Positions 1-7,801 of a stretch of DNA of 64,000 bases are shown here, in pieces. Position numbers and translations under genes: made by a program. The notes beneath the pieces were generated by a model. The model ran no database searches. It was not told the DNA's origin and was given only the letters and a program-made list of their open reading frames with translations. The stretch comes from Billgrantia aerodenitrificans (GTDB taxonomy: Bacteria > Pseudomonadota > Gammaproteobacteria > Pseudomonadales > Halomonadaceae), in assembly GCF_021404405.1 (NCBI RefSeq), contig NZ_JABFTV010000007.1:186001-250000 (forward strand), read 5' to 3'. The first letter of the stretch is position 1, and every line of letters starts with the position of its first letter.

Positions 1-292
1 CGGTGATGGCCATGGACGACATGATGGCATCGTAGTTACGGGCCATGAGCCCGGGAATGATGCCGTCCCAATCCTGCTCCACCCAGGTGCAGGTGACTTC
101 CATGTACTCGCATACGGCGTTGCCCAGCTCGATCTCGAAGCCGGTCAGTTCACCGTCCGGCTGACGGTACATGAAGGGTTCGTAGGGTATGTCGACGCCC
201 AGACGGATTTCGGAATAGTCGCGGGCCTGGGCGGTACCGGCGGTCAGGCCGGCCGCCAGAGTGGCAGCCAGAATCACGTTGAGAGCACGCAT
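1..292 (-). CDS. Amino-acid ABC transporter substrate-binding protein, N-terminal part (runs off the window)
   Basis: The visible 97 residues start MRALNVILAATLAAG, a Sec signal peptide probably cleaved after an AQA motif near residue 25. They continue into the LAO/HisJ-type solute-binding fold with GVDIPYEPF, a GELTGFEIELGNAVC segment and a DGIIPGLMARNYDAI segment. The same landmarks occur in both binding proteins immediately upstream, so this is a third tandem paralogue, probably periplasmic and serving the same lysine/arginine/ornithine-type importer. The ATG at 290-292 is preceded by a strong AGGAGG. The leader upstream is unusually long (391 bases). The C-terminal part lies outside the window, so intactness cannot be judged. 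Confidence 0.9.
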   Translation of the reverse strand, partial: MRALNVILAATLAAGLTAGTAQARDYSEIRLGVDIPYEPFMYRQPDGELTGFEIELGNAVCEYMEVTCTWVEQDWDGIIPGLMARNYDAIMSSMAIT

Positions 293-354
293 GAGGCTTC
301 CTCCTGGGAAGGTGTTGTTTTTCACGAGTTTTGATTGCCGAAGACGGCAGGGTC

Positions 355-373
355 GTCGCGCTTCAAGCGCGAC
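355..373. promoter_or_regulatory. Perfect inverted repeat in the leader of the third binding-protein gene
   Basis: Arms GTCGCGC and GCGCGAC flank a TTCAA loop. A second hairpin (TGCCG, AAGA, CGGCA) follows at 336-349 in the direction of minus-strand transcription. The pair lies 44 to 81 bases upstream of the ATG at 292. There is no T tract after either stem, so a simple intrinsic terminator is not supported. They could be an operator or an mRNA structure. The pairing is seen directly; the function is inference. Confidence 0.35.
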
Positions 374-459
374 AAGGCACACGAGCGTTGCCGTTCAGGC
401 AAGGACGTGTCGATGGCACAAGCGTGCCGATGCAACCGGGAAGGCCGCGGGAAGGGGGC

Positions 460-546
460 TTATTCGTCGAACCACTCGCTGAGGTAGAAGCTGTCGAAGT
501 AACAGCAATAAACCTCAGACATGGGCTGTGGGAAGCAATCGATCAT
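460..546 (-). CDS. Possible 28-residue small protein, cysteine- and aromatic-rich
   Basis: An ATG at 544-546 opens a 28-codon frame ending in TAA at 460-462. An AGGA lies 8 bases upstream of the start. The product begins MIDCFPQPMSEVYC, has three cysteines (two adjacent), and ends in an acidic aromatic tail, SEWFDE. I do not recognise it. It sits between two paralogous binding-protein genes on their strand, so it could be a leader peptide, a small regulatory protein or a chance frame. Only conservation in relatives would tell. Confidence 0.3.
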   Translation of the reverse strand: MIDCFPQPMSEVYCCYFDSFYLSEWFDE

Positions 547-683
547 GGACGGTGTCCTGATGCGTTTCGTACAACATCGAATTTCCTGGATGTCGCGGGC
601 CTTGTCAACCACCCGCCTCGACCGCTGCCGGCCAAGGCGGGGGAGCGGCGATCAACTCCGTGAAGATCGAGTCCTTGAAGATC

Positions 684-1451
684 CTAGTCCGTGAAATAGC
701 GGTCGTGGATCTCGTCGTAAGTGCCGTCTTCCTTGAGCGCGGCCAGCGCCTCGTTGAAGCGTTCCGCCAAGGCTTCATCGCGGGGGCGGAAGGCGATCGC
801 GATACCGTCGCCGAAATACTCGTAGGGCTCGCGAATCATCTCGCCGACCACGCGATACTCCCCCCGCTCGCTGTCGAGCAGGGTGGTCTTGCCCACCGGA
901 TAGTTGACGAAGACCAGGTCGAGACGGCCCGACTCCATGTCCAGCAGCATGTCGTCCACGCTCGAGTAGCGGCGTACAGAGGCCACGTCGCCGTAGAAGT
1001 CGGTGGCGTAGCTGTCCTGCAGGGTGCCGCGCTGGACGCCCAGGGTGCGCCCGGCCAGGCTCTCCTCCGAGGGCATCTCGATATCGGTATCGACGGGGCC
1101 GAACCACGCCGAGGGCGGCGTAAAGTACGCATCGGAGAACAACACCTGAGCGCGGCGCTCCTCGTTGATGGTCATCGAGGACATGATGGCGTCGTAGTTG
1201 CGCGCCATCAGCCCGGGAATGATGCCGTCCCACTGCTGCTCGATCCACTCGCAGGTGATGCCCATCTGTTCGCACAGAGCATTGCCCAGGTCGATGTCGA
1301 AGCCGGTCAGCTCGCCAGCCGGGGTGCGGTACTGCATTGGCTCGTAGGGCACGTCGACGCCGAAGCGGACGTGATCGTAGCTGTCACGGGCATGGGCCTG
1401 GCCGAAAACCAGCACGATGCCGGTCAGCGAGGCGATGAAGGCTTTCTTCAT
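684..1451 (-). CDS. Amino-acid ABC transporter periplasmic binding protein (LAO/HisJ family)
   Basis: This 255-residue protein is the usual length for the HisJ/ArgT/AotJ family. Residues 1 to about 21 form a signal peptide ending in AHA. The mature part carries the family's ligand-cleft landmarks: VRFGVDVPYEPM, GELTGFDIDLGNALC and the paired cysteines CEQMGITC that form a disulfide in HisJ-like proteins. It would capture a basic amino acid in the periplasm and deliver it to the two permeases encoded upstream. It is a close paralogue of the protein at 1548-2315, with the same C-terminal EDGTYDEI motif. A GC-rich hairpin at 1483-1507 separates the two genes. The exact ligand cannot be read from sequence. 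Confidence 0.92.
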   Translation of the reverse strand: MKKAFIASLTGIVLVFGQAHARDSYDHVRFGVDVPYEPMQYRTPAGELTGFDIDLGNALCEQMGITCEWIEQQWDGIIPGLMARNYDAIMSSMTINEERRAQVLFSDAYFTPPSAWFGPVDTDIEMPSEESLAGRTLGVQRGTLQDSYATDFYGDVASVRRYSSVDDMLLDMESGRLDLVFVNYPVGKTTLLDSERGEYRVVGEMIREPYEYFGDGIAIAFRPRDEALAERFNEALAALKEDGTYDEIHDRYFTD

Positions 1452-1482
1452 GACAATCCCTTGTTGTTATAGTGATCGGAGG

Positions 1483-1507
1483 GCGCCGCGCCCCAGTGGC
1501 GCGGCGC
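1483..1507. promoter_or_regulatory. GC-rich stem-loop between two binding-protein genes
   Basis: A perfect 10-base stem (GCGCCGCGCC with GGCGCGGCGC) encloses the loop CCAGT. It lies in the 96-base gap after the binding-protein gene at 1548-2315 and before the next paralogue. No T run follows on the minus strand, so it is unlikely to be a full terminator. A stem at this place typically protects the 3' end of the upstream message and lowers read-through, which would make the first binding protein the most abundant product. That role is inferred. Confidence 0.55.
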
Positions 1508-1547
1508 AATAGCGACGGTACTTCGCTTGACCTGCTCGTCGCCGAGC

Positions 1548-2315
1548 TTACTCTTCGCCGAAATAGCGCTGGTAGATCTCGTCGTAGGTGCCGTCTTCCT
1601 TCAGCGTGGCCAGGGCCTCGTTGAAGCGCTGGGCCAGAGCCTCGTCACGCGGACGGAAGGCGATGCCGAAGCCTTCGCCGAAGTACTCTTCCGGCTCGGT
1701 GACCATCTCGCCGACCACCTCGAACTCACCTCTGTGGTTGTCGAGCAGGGTGGCCTGGCCGACGATGAACTCCAGGAAGACGAGGTCCAGACGCTGGGCC
1801 TGGAGGTCGAGCACCATGTCATCGGCGGTGGAGTAGCGGCTGACGTTGGCTACGCGGCCGTAGTTGTCGGTGACGTAGCTGTCGAAGGTGGTACCACGCT
1901 GCACGCCGATGCTCTTGCCGGCCAGGGTCTCTTCGTTGATCTCTTCGACATCGCTACCGGCGGGGGCGAACCAGGCACCCGGAATGGTGATGTAGGGATC
2001 GGAGAAGAGCAGGGTCTGGCGGCGCTCGTCGTTGATGGTCATCGAGGACATGATGGCGTCGTAATTGCGCGCCAGCAGGCCGGGGATGATGCCGTCCCAC
2101 TCCTGCTCGATCCACTCGCAGGTGATGCCCATCTCGGCGCACAGGGCGTTGCCCAGGTCGATGTCGAAACCGGTCAGCTCGCCATCTGGCGTGCGGTACT
2201 CCATCGGCTCGTAGGGTACGTCGACGCCGAAGCGCACGTGATCGTAATCGCGGGCCTGGGCGGTACCGGCTGCGAGGGCCACACCCAGCAGGGATACTGT
2301 CAGCAGTTTTTTCAT
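1548..2315 (-). CDS. Amino-acid ABC transporter periplasmic binding protein (LAO/HisJ family), first of three
   Basis: This is a 255-residue periplasmic binding protein. I chose the ATG at 2313-2315 because it begins MKKLLTVSLLGVALAAG, a clean signal peptide, and has an AGGG about 9 bases upstream. An in-frame ATG ten codons earlier would add a hydrophilic stretch before the signal. Landmarks are VRFGVDVPYEPM, GELTGFDIDLGNALC, a paired-cysteine CAEMGITC and a conserved FNEALATLKEDG tail. It lies directly downstream of the two permeases and is therefore the most likely cognate receptor. Its family binds lysine, arginine, ornithine or histidine; the AstE-like neighbour points to arginine/ornithine. 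Confidence 0.93.
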   Translation of the reverse strand: MKKLLTVSLLGVALAAGTAQARDYDHVRFGVDVPYEPMEYRTPDGELTGFDIDLGNALCAEMGITCEWIEQEWDGIIPGLLARNYDAIMSSMTINDERRQTLLFSDPYITIPGAWFAPAGSDVEEINEETLAGKSIGVQRGTTFDSYVTDNYGRVANVSRYSTADDMVLDLQAQRLDLVFLEFIVGQATLLDNHRGEFEVVGEMVTEPEEYFGEGFGIAFRPRDEALAQRFNEALATLKEDGTYDEIYQRYFGEE

Positions 2316-2436
2316 GTTTCGTTTCCCTTTGTTTTCGTTCGGCACCGTTTCGGTGACGTCGCGCCTGAATTTAGCGCAGCCACGCCGGGGTCGAAAGCCC
2401 CGGGGTGAGCTTTTTCCAACGCCTGTTTGACGTTGT

Positions 2437-3168
2437 TCAATTGCCGCTCTGGGGCTTGAGGTGTGCCAACAGCCTTTTCTCCAGATAGCGGAAGAAGTAG
2501 AGGATGGCGAAGGTCAGGCAGAGGTAGATCGCCGCCGCGAACAGGAAGGCCTCGAACGGCGCATAGAAGCGCGCATAGACGAAGCGTGCCGCGCCGGTGA
2601 TGTCCATCAGCGTCACCACGCTGGCGATGGCGCTGGCATGCAGCATGAAGATCACCTCGTTGCCGTAGGCCGGCAGGGCGCGGCGGAAGGCGCTGGGCAG
2701 CACGATGCGCCGCATCATCAGCCCCTGCGACATGCCGTAGGCCTTGGCCGCTTCGATTTCGCCCCGCGGGGTGGCCTTGATCGCGCCGCGGAAGATCTCG
2801 GTGCTGTAGGCCGCCGTGTTGAGGGTGAAGGCGATCAGTGCCGGGTAGAAGGCCTCGCGCAGGAGCGGCCAGAGAAAGGTCTGCTGGATGCCGTCGAAGA
2901 ACACCACGCCGTAGTAGATGATGTAGAGCTGGATCAGCAGCGGCGTGCCGCGGAACACATAGGTGTAGACGTAGATCGGCAGGCTGATCCAGCGACGGCT
3001 CGAGCTGCGCCCGATGGCCAGCGGTATCGCCAGCACCAAGCCGGCGACCAGCGACAGGAACACCAGTTGGGTGGTGAGCACCAGCCCGTCCCAGTAATAG
3101 CCGATGGTCTGCGGGGTGAAGATGCGGTTGCCGGCGAGCAGCTCGTTGAGCCAGGTCAGTTCTGTCAT
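2437..3168 (-). CDS. Amino-acid ABC transporter permease, HisM/ArtM type
   Basis: This 243-residue inner-membrane protein has about five hydrophobic segments and the EAA cytoplasmic loop (EIEAAKAYGMSQGLMMRRIVLP) that docks onto the ATPase. The N-terminal TTQLVFLSLVAGL and FRGTPLLIQLYIIYYG segments are typical of the His/Glu/Gln/Arg permease family. Start at the ATG at 3166-3168, with GGAGGG upstream. The stop of the preceding permease falls at 3170, so the two are translationally coupled. It pairs with the permease at 3170-3871 to form the channel of the importer. Confidence 0.94.
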   Translation of the reverse strand: MTELTWLNELLAGNRIFTPQTIGYYWDGLVLTTQLVFLSLVAGLVLAIPLAIGRSSSRRWISLPIYVYTYVFRGTPLLIQLYIIYYGVVFFDGIQQTFLWPLLREAFYPALIAFTLNTAAYSTEIFRGAIKATPRGEIEAAKAYGMSQGLMMRRIVLPSAFRRALPAYGNEVIFMLHASAIASVVTLMDITGAARFVYARFYAPFEAFLFAAAIYLCLTFAILYFFRYLEKRLLAHLKPQSGN

Positions 3169-3169
3169 C

Positions 3170-3871
3170 TCAGTGCCCTCCGAAGCCGACGTTGTAGCGC
3201 TTCTGCAGTCGAGCGAACATCCACTCCGACACGCTGGCAATGAGCAGATAGGCGGCGGCCACCGGGATCAGGAAGGTGAACGGCTCGTGGGTGGCGCGGG
3301 AGGCTTCGGCGGCCACGCGCACCATGTCCGAGAGCCCGATCACCGAGACCAGCGCGGTGGTCTTGAGCAGTACCATCCAGTTGTTGGAGATGCCCGGCAG
3401 GGCGTGGCGCATCATCTGCGGGAAGCGGATGCGCCGGAACACCAGCCAGGGGCTCATGCCGTAGGCCTTGCCGGCCTCGATCTGGCCGTGCTCCACGGCC
3501 ATGAAGGCGCCGCGGAAGGTCTCGCCCATGTAGGCGCCGAAGATGAAACCGATGGTGAGCACCCCGGCGGCGAAGGCGTTGAGGTTGATGTACCAGTCCA
3601 CCCCGAAGCGGTCGTAGATGGCATCGGTGGCGACGTTGAGCGCCATCTGGCCGCCGAAGAACAGCAGCAGCATCAGAACCAGGTCGGGAACGCCACGAAT
3701 CACTGTGGTGTAGAGCGTGGCCACCTTGTGCAGCAGCCAGTTGCGCGACATCTTGGCGCTGGCAGTGAGCAGTCCCAGTATCAGGGCGAGAATCAGCGAC
3801 AGCACGGCGAGCTGGAGGGTGACGCCGGCACCTTCCAGCAGTCGCGGCCCGTAGCCATGTAGATCGATCAT
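3170..3871 (-). CDS. Amino-acid ABC transporter permease, HisQ type
   Basis: This 233-residue inner-membrane permease carries the EAA loop (QIEAGKAYGMSPWLVFRRIRFP) and the IRGVPDLVLMLLLFFGG segment that places it in the HisQ/AotQ branch. The ATG at 3869-3871 follows the ATPase stop by ten bases and gives the normal N-terminus MIDLHGYG; earlier in-frame codons would add a hydrophilic extension belonging to the ATPase gene in another frame. It forms a heterodimer with the HisM-type permease. Gene order ATPase, Q, M, binding proteins differs from the Pseudomonas aot order, where the binding protein is first. Confidence 0.94.
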   Translation of the reverse strand: MIDLHGYGPRLLEGAGVTLQLAVLSLILALILGLLTASAKMSRNWLLHKVATLYTTVIRGVPDLVLMLLLFFGGQMALNVATDAIYDRFGVDWYINLNAFAAGVLTIGFIFGAYMGETFRGAFMAVEHGQIEAGKAYGMSPWLVFRRIRFPQMMRHALPGISNNWMVLLKTTALVSVIGLSDMVRVAAEASRATHEPFTFLIPVAAAYLLIASVSEWMFARLQKRYNVGFGGH

Positions 3872-3881
3872 GCGGGAACCC

Positions 3882-4652
3882 TCAATACTTCGGCGCCAGG
3901 AACTGCTTGAGCCGGGGTGAGGTGGGATTGACCAGTACCTCCTGGGGCGGGCCGGCTTCTTCGACGAGGCCCTGGTGCAGGTAGATGACCTGGCTGGAGA
4001 CGTCGCGGGCGAAGCCCATCTCATGGGTCACCACCACCATCGTGCGGCCTTCCTCGGCCAGGTCGCGCATTACCTTGAGCACGTCGCCGACCAGCTCCGG
4101 GTCGAGCGCCGAGGTGGGCTCGTCGAACAGCATCACTTCGGGATCCATGGCCAGCGCCCGGGCAATGGCGCCGCGCTGCTGCTGGCCGCCGGACATCTGC
4201 GCCGGATAGGCGTCCGCCCGGGCGGTCAGGCCGACCCGCTCGAGCAGGGCGCGGGCGTGCTCGAGGGCCTCTTTCTTGGATTTACCGAGCACGTGAACCG
4301 GGGCCTCGATGATGTTCTCCAGCAGCGTCATGTGCGACCACAGGTTGAAGCTCTGGAACACCATGGAAAGCCGCGCGCGCATGCGCACCACCTGCTTCCA
4401 GTCGGCGGGTTCGCGACCGTGTTTGGTGTGCTTGAAGCGGATCTCCTCACCGTGCACGATCAGGTCGCCCTCGTCGGGCTGCTCCAGCAGGTTCATGCAG
4501 CGCAGGAAGGTGCTCTTGCCGGAGCCGGAGGCTCCTATCAGGGTGATCACGTCGCCCTTGCGGGCCTCGAGGGAGAGGCCCTTGAGGACTTCGGTGTCGC
4601 CGAAGCGCTTCTTGATGTTGCGCACTTCGAGTGGAATCGGGGTATCGGCCAT
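3882..4652 (-). CDS. Amino-acid ABC transporter ATP-binding protein, HisP/AotP type
   Basis: This 256-residue ATPase energises the importer on the cytoplasmic face. Visible motifs are Walker [10 protein letters not shown] (residues 40-48), Q-loop glutamine 100, signature MSGGQ (153-157), Walker B VMLFDE (173-178) and the switch histidine 210. The insertion [18 protein letters not shown] before the Q-loop is typical of HisP/ArtP/AotP and of basic-amino-acid systems. The signature helix reads [11 protein letters not shown], where most homologues have a valine before AIARAL; the change looks tolerable. Start chosen at the ATG at 4650-4652 with GGAG upstream. It heads the transporter operon. Confidence 0.94.
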   Translation of the reverse strand: MADTPIPLEVRNIKKRFGDTEVLKGLSLEARKGDVITLIGASGSGKSTFLRCMNLLEQPDEGDLIVHGEEIRFKHTKHGREPADWKQVVRMRARLSMVFQSFNLWSHMTLLENIIEAPVHVLGKSKKEALEHARALLERVGLTARADAYPAQMSGGQQQRGAIARALAMDPEVMLFDEPTSALDPELVGDVLKVMRDLAEEGRTMVVVTHEMGFARDVSSQVIYLHQGLVEEAGPPQEVLVNPTSPRLKQFLAPKY

Positions 4653-4743
4653 GGGACGGGCTCCAGGTCGGGACGGGTCGCCGGTGGCGACGGGCCGGTT
4701 CAATCGGGCAGGCACGAAAAAGGGGCGATTCTAACAGGCCTGA

Positions 4744-4771
4744 GGGCTTTGGGCAGAGGGAGGCAAAGCCC
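4744..4771. promoter_or_regulatory. Stem-loop upstream of the ABC transporter operon
   Basis: Arms GGGCTTTG and CAAAGCCC enclose a 12-base loop in the 239-base gap between the AstE-like gene and the ATPase gene, both on the minus strand. It could terminate or attenuate read-through from the upstream gene. No clear T run follows directly, so the call is weak. The remainder of the gap is AT-richer near 4830-4860 and may hold the operon promoter, but I cannot assign -35 and -10 boxes with confidence. Confidence 0.35.
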
Positions 4772-4891
4772 GCGTCATGCGACGATGGTCGAGGAAGTGA
4801 GACAAGGAAAGCATCAAAAGGCTCCTGATTATTGTTGTATCGCAAAAAATATTTCTGAAGCGTTTGGGGCTTGGGGTCTTTTTCCCTGTTG

Positions 4892-5878
4892 CTAGCCGGG
4901 CGGCGTGACAGGGCGGGCCAGCAGGGCGGCGCGGGCGCCGAGCTCCACCGCCGCGTTGGGGAAGACCACGCTCAGCGGTTCGTCCTGGACGATGCAAGGG
5001 CCGGCGCTGGCATCTTCGGCGAGCCGCGTGCCGGGAGCGAATTCGGTGAAGTTCGGCGTGTCGTCGGGAAAGCACAGGCGGAAGTCCTGTGACTGCCGCA
5101 TCAGCTCATGGGCGACGCGGAAGAACGTCATACGTGTCGGGTCGGCGCCTCGCGGCTCGCGCCCTTCCAGCAGGGCTTCGAGAAGACGTGCCATGGGGGC
5201 CAGGGCAGCCAGATCGTTGTGGCCGAAGGGCAGGGCGCGCCCCAGCTCCAGGGTGAAGGCTTGGGCCTGATGGTAATGCTTGGAGTAGTGGGAAAAGGTC
5301 CAACTGTGCCGGTGCTGGTGCAGCACCGCCTGGATGCCGGCCTCAGCCAGCCAGCGCCACTGCTCGGGGCGGATCGGGGTATCGGCGAAGGGCTCGACCA
5401 CGAAGCGCGGGAAGCGGCTGTCGCGGATCGCCGTGTGCAGGTCGTAGTGCAGTCGCTCGCGACCGGAATGACGGGCGTAGAAATCGTCCACGACGCTCAT
5501 CAGCTGTCGGGCGCGGTCCGGCTCCATGCCGGTCTCGTCAAGATCGCGACGAAACAGGCGGTTGAGATTGGTGTTCACGTAGCGCTCAGCGCGGCGGATG
5601 GCCTCGAGATTGCCCAGGATCACCAGCACCGGGGCACCCAGCGGCAGCAGCCCCGCTTCGATGCGGGCCAGGCAGCTGCCGAGCAACTCGATGGGGGCCG
5701 TTTCGTTGCCGTGGATGCCCACCGAGAACACGCAGGCGCGCGCCGTCTCGCGGCATTCGGTAGGCGTCAGCTCGAGGATACCCGGTGCGAGAAGCGTATA
5801 GCGACCGCCGCGCAGGCGACCGCTGTGTGACGCGGGGCAGGCATTTTCGAGGTTGAGTTCGATCCATTCCGACAACAT
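4892..5878 (-). CDS. astE: Succinylglutamate desuccinylase/aspartoacylase family protein, AstE-like
   Basis: This 328-residue zinc enzyme fits AstE, the last step of the arginine succinyltransferase pathway, releasing succinate and glutamate from N-succinylglutamate in the cytoplasm. The zinc site is visible as GIHGNE (H56, E59) and LHYDLHTA (H148), with the likely catalytic glutamate E211 in TLELG. The full-length C-terminal beta domain is present. It lies upstream of, and on the same strand as, an arginine/ornithine-type importer, which supports arginine catabolism. In Pseudomonas a related protein (AotO) is encoded inside the aot operon, so a transport-linked role is an alternative. No other ast genes are in the window. 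Confidence 0.88.
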   Translation of the reverse strand: MLSEWIELNLENACPASHSGRLRGGRYTLLAPGILELTPTECRETARACVFSVGIHGNETAPIELLGSCLARIEAGLLPLGAPVLVILGNLEAIRRAERYVNTNLNRLFRRDLDETGMEPDRARQLMSVVDDFYARHSGRERLHYDLHTAIRDSRFPRFVVEPFADTPIRPEQWRWLAEAGIQAVLHQHRHSWTFSHYSKHYHQAQAFTLELGRALPFGHNDLAALAPMARLLEALLEGREPRGADPTRMTFFRVAHELMRQSQDFRLCFPDDTPNFTEFAPGTRLAEDASAGPCIVQDEPLSVVFPNAAVELGARAALLARPVTPPG

Positions 5879-6069
5879 GCTGCGTCCAGGGCTGTGGGTC
5901 CTCGCTTACCTTCCTGCGGACGGGGCATTATCTCAAGCACGGGCGTCGGGCTAGTGAAAGCCCAGGTGCGATATTGAAAACGACCCCTGCGTGCCGACCT
6001 TTGCCCAATGGGGGCGCGGGCGGGCAGCGACTAAGCTGCCTGAACCATTTTGACGGCGAGGAGCCCGCC

Positions 6070-6960
6070 ATGCCAACTGCCCAGGGTAACGCTTCGCTCG
6101 GCCATGGTGGCCGTCTCGACGAACACTACGATGCGGCCAGCGCCAGCCAAGGCCACCCCCTGCAGGCACGCCTGCGCGAAGCTTTTCTGGCTGCGGGGCG
6201 GGATCCCGAATGCCTGAGTGTCGACGCCATCGCCGGCATCGACCAGCTGCATCTCGGTGGGCGCAGCGCCAGTCGCGCTCTGGCAGAGAGGGGGAAAGTG
6301 CAGGGCGGCGAGCGGGTGCTCGACGTCGGCTGCGGTACCGGTGGCGCCAGCCGTCTGCTGGCCGCCGAGTACGACTGCGATGTGGTGGGCATCGATATCA
6401 CTGCCGCCTTCGTCGAGGTGGCGCGCTGGTTGAGCAGCGCGACCGGACTGGCTGGGCGCACCCGCTTCGTGTGTGGCGATGCCGCCAACGTGCCGCTGGC
6501 GACGGGCAGCTTCGACTTGATTTGGTGTCAGCATGCGCTGATGAACATGCCCCAGGTGCCGCGGGTGCTGGCCGAGTGGCGGCGTTTGCTGGGGTCCGGC
6601 GGGCGGGTGCTGCTGCACGAGGTGGTGGTCGGCGACAATCCCGAGCCGCTGGCGCTGCCCGTACCCTGGGCGCGCACTCCCGCCAACAGCCATTTGCGCA
6701 GCCGTGAGCAGCTGGAGCGGGCCCTGGCCCTGGCGGGCTTCGAGCCGCTCGCCATCGAGGACGTGACGCAGGCCGCCCTGAGCTGGCGCGAGACCAGGGC
6801 AGAGCGCGAAAGCGGCACGCAGAAAGCGGCGCGGGCGCTGCCGGGGCCGGCGCTGATCTTCGGCGATGATTTTGCCTTGATGGGGCGCAACCTGCGCGAC
6901 AACCTGGCGGCCGGGAAGGTGAGCGTGCTGGCTGGTGTCTGGCAGCGCACCGGTCGATGA
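6070..6960 (+). CDS. Class I SAM-dependent methyltransferase
   Basis: This 296-residue cytoplasmic protein has a Rossmann-type methyltransferase fold. Motif I is VLDVGCGTGG (residues 83-92), followed by the acidic residue in VVGIDIT (D109) that would hold the ribose of SAM, and FDLIWCQHALMNMP as the motif IV region. It belongs broadly with the sarcosine/dimethylglycine and ubiquinone-type small-molecule methyltransferases; the acceptor cannot be named. The ATG at 6070 is preceded by GAGGAG and removes an unlikely 32-residue extension. It stands alone, divergent from the AstE-like gene and 118 bases before wrbA. Confidence 0.8.
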   Translation: MPTAQGNASLGHGGRLDEHYDAASASQGHPLQARLREAFLAAGRDPECLSVDAIAGIDQLHLGGRSASRALAERGKVQGGERVLDVGCGTGGASRLLAAEYDCDVVGIDITAAFVEVARWLSSATGLAGRTRFVCGDAANVPLATGSFDLIWCQHALMNMPQVPRVLAEWRRLLGSGGRVLLHEVVVGDNPEPLALPVPWARTPANSHLRSREQLERALALAGFEPLAIEDVTQAALSWRETRAERESGTQKAARALPGPALIFGDDFALMGRNLRDNLAAGKVSVLAGVWQRTGR

Positions 6961-7078
6961 AATCGAACCTGACGTGCTAAAAGCTTTGCTTTTCTTCACC
7001 GCCCTGCCTTCTACGCTGACGATTGTCATCAGCTTGGCTGATGTCGTTTCCCTAGCGCTCATGTACAGGAGGTGAACG

Positions 7079-7675
7079 ATGACCAAGGTACTCGTGCTCT
7101 ACCATTCGATGTATGGCCATATCCACACCATGGCCCAAGCCGTCGCCGAGGGAGCCAGGCAGGTCGATGGCGTGGAGGTCGACGTCAAGCGCGTACCCGA
7201 AACCATGGACCCTGAAACCTTTGCCAAGGCGGGCGGCAAGACCTTCGACACGCCGGAGGCCACGCCCCAGGAACTGGCCGATTACGATGCGGTGATCTTC
7301 GGCACCCCGACCCGCTTCGGCAACATGACCGGGCAGATGCGCAACTTCCTCGACCAGACCGGAGGCCTGTGGGCCAAGGGGGCGCTGCGTGGCAAGGTGG
7401 GCAGCGTGTTCACCTCGACCGGCACCGGCGGCGGCAACGAAACCACCATTCTCACGTCGTGGACCACCCTGGCCCACCAGGGCATGCTGATTCTGCCGGT
7501 GGGCTACGGGCTCGAGTCGCAGTTCGACATCTCCAGCGTTCAGGGCGGCTCGCCCTACGGTGCCTCGACGCTAGCCGGGGCGGATGGCTCGCGCCAGCCC
7601 ACCGAGCACGAGCTGGAGCTGGCCAGGCTGCAGGGGCGCAGCGTTGCCCAGGTGGCGGCCAAGCTGGCCGCATGA
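7079..7675 (+). CDS. wrbA: NAD(P)H:quinone oxidoreductase, WrbA type
   Basis: This 198-residue flavodoxin-like protein is the length of E. coli WrbA. The FMN phosphate loop is [12 protein letters not shown] (residues 8-19); the WrbA signatures [13 protein letters not shown] (75-87) and [11 protein letters not shown] (113-123) are intact, as is the histidine region [14 protein letters not shown]. It would catalyse two-electron reduction of quinones as a tetramer, protecting against redox cycling. The ribosome site AGGAGGTGA at 7067-7075 is near-perfect, suggesting strong translation. The last codons take part in an 18-base direct repeat that is duplicated just past the stop. Confidence 0.95.
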   Translation: MTKVLVLYHSMYGHIHTMAQAVAEGARQVDGVEVDVKRVPETMDPETFAKAGGKTFDTPEATPQELADYDAVIFGTPTRFGNMTGQMRNFLDQTGGLWAKGALRGKVGSVFTSTGTGGGNETTILTSWTTLAHQGMLILPVGYGLESQFDISSVQGGSPYGASTLAGADGSRQPTEHELELARLQGRSVAQVAAKLAA

Positions 7676-7705
7676 GATAGAGGCGGCCAAGCTGGCCGCG
7701 TGAGA
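7654..7705. repeat. Tandem 28-base duplication spanning the wrbA stop codon
   Basis: The 18-base unit GGCGGCCAAGCTGGCCGC occurs at 7654-7671 and again at 7682-7699, each followed by ATGAGA or GTGAGA, so the period is 28 bases. The unit is itself palindromic (GCGGCCA, AGC, TGGCCGC) and can form a hairpin. The first copy encodes the wrbA C-terminus; the second is non-coding. It looks like a recent slippage duplication that adds a second stem before the terminator. Confidence 0.7.
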
Positions 7706-7739
7706 CTGGCCATCAGCAGGCATTTAAAACGGTAACAAG

Positions 7740-7763
7740 AAGGCGCGGCCTGGGCCGCGCCTT
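7740..7763. terminator. Bidirectional terminator between wrbA and the PRC-barrel gene
   Basis: AAGGCGCGGCC pairs with GGCCGCGCCTT as an 11-base inverted repeat with only two bases between the arms, so the true loop must open a few pairs. It sits between the convergent wrbA and acidic-protein genes. The A and T ends of the stem give a short T run in either direction. It probably ends both transcripts. Confidence 0.65.
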
Positions 7764-7801
7764 ATCGGTTTCGGCTCGGTGGCCGATGCCGGGCGATTGG
7801 A

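Larger units (their letters stand above)
293..683. other. 391-base intergenic leader between two binding-protein genes
   Basis: No long conserved gene is visible here. Read on the minus strand it would be the 5' leader of the partial binding-protein gene ending at 292. It contains a short open frame with a start and possible ribosome site (460-546) and two compact hairpins at 355-373 and 336-349. The gap is much longer than the 96 bases separating the preceding two paralogues, which suggests that the third binding protein has its own promoter or leader control. Confidence 0.5.

Noticed and set aside
4892..5878. Calling the AstE-like protein AotO
   Set aside because: Length and motifs fit AstE as well or better, and the gene lies outside the transporter cluster by 239 bases.
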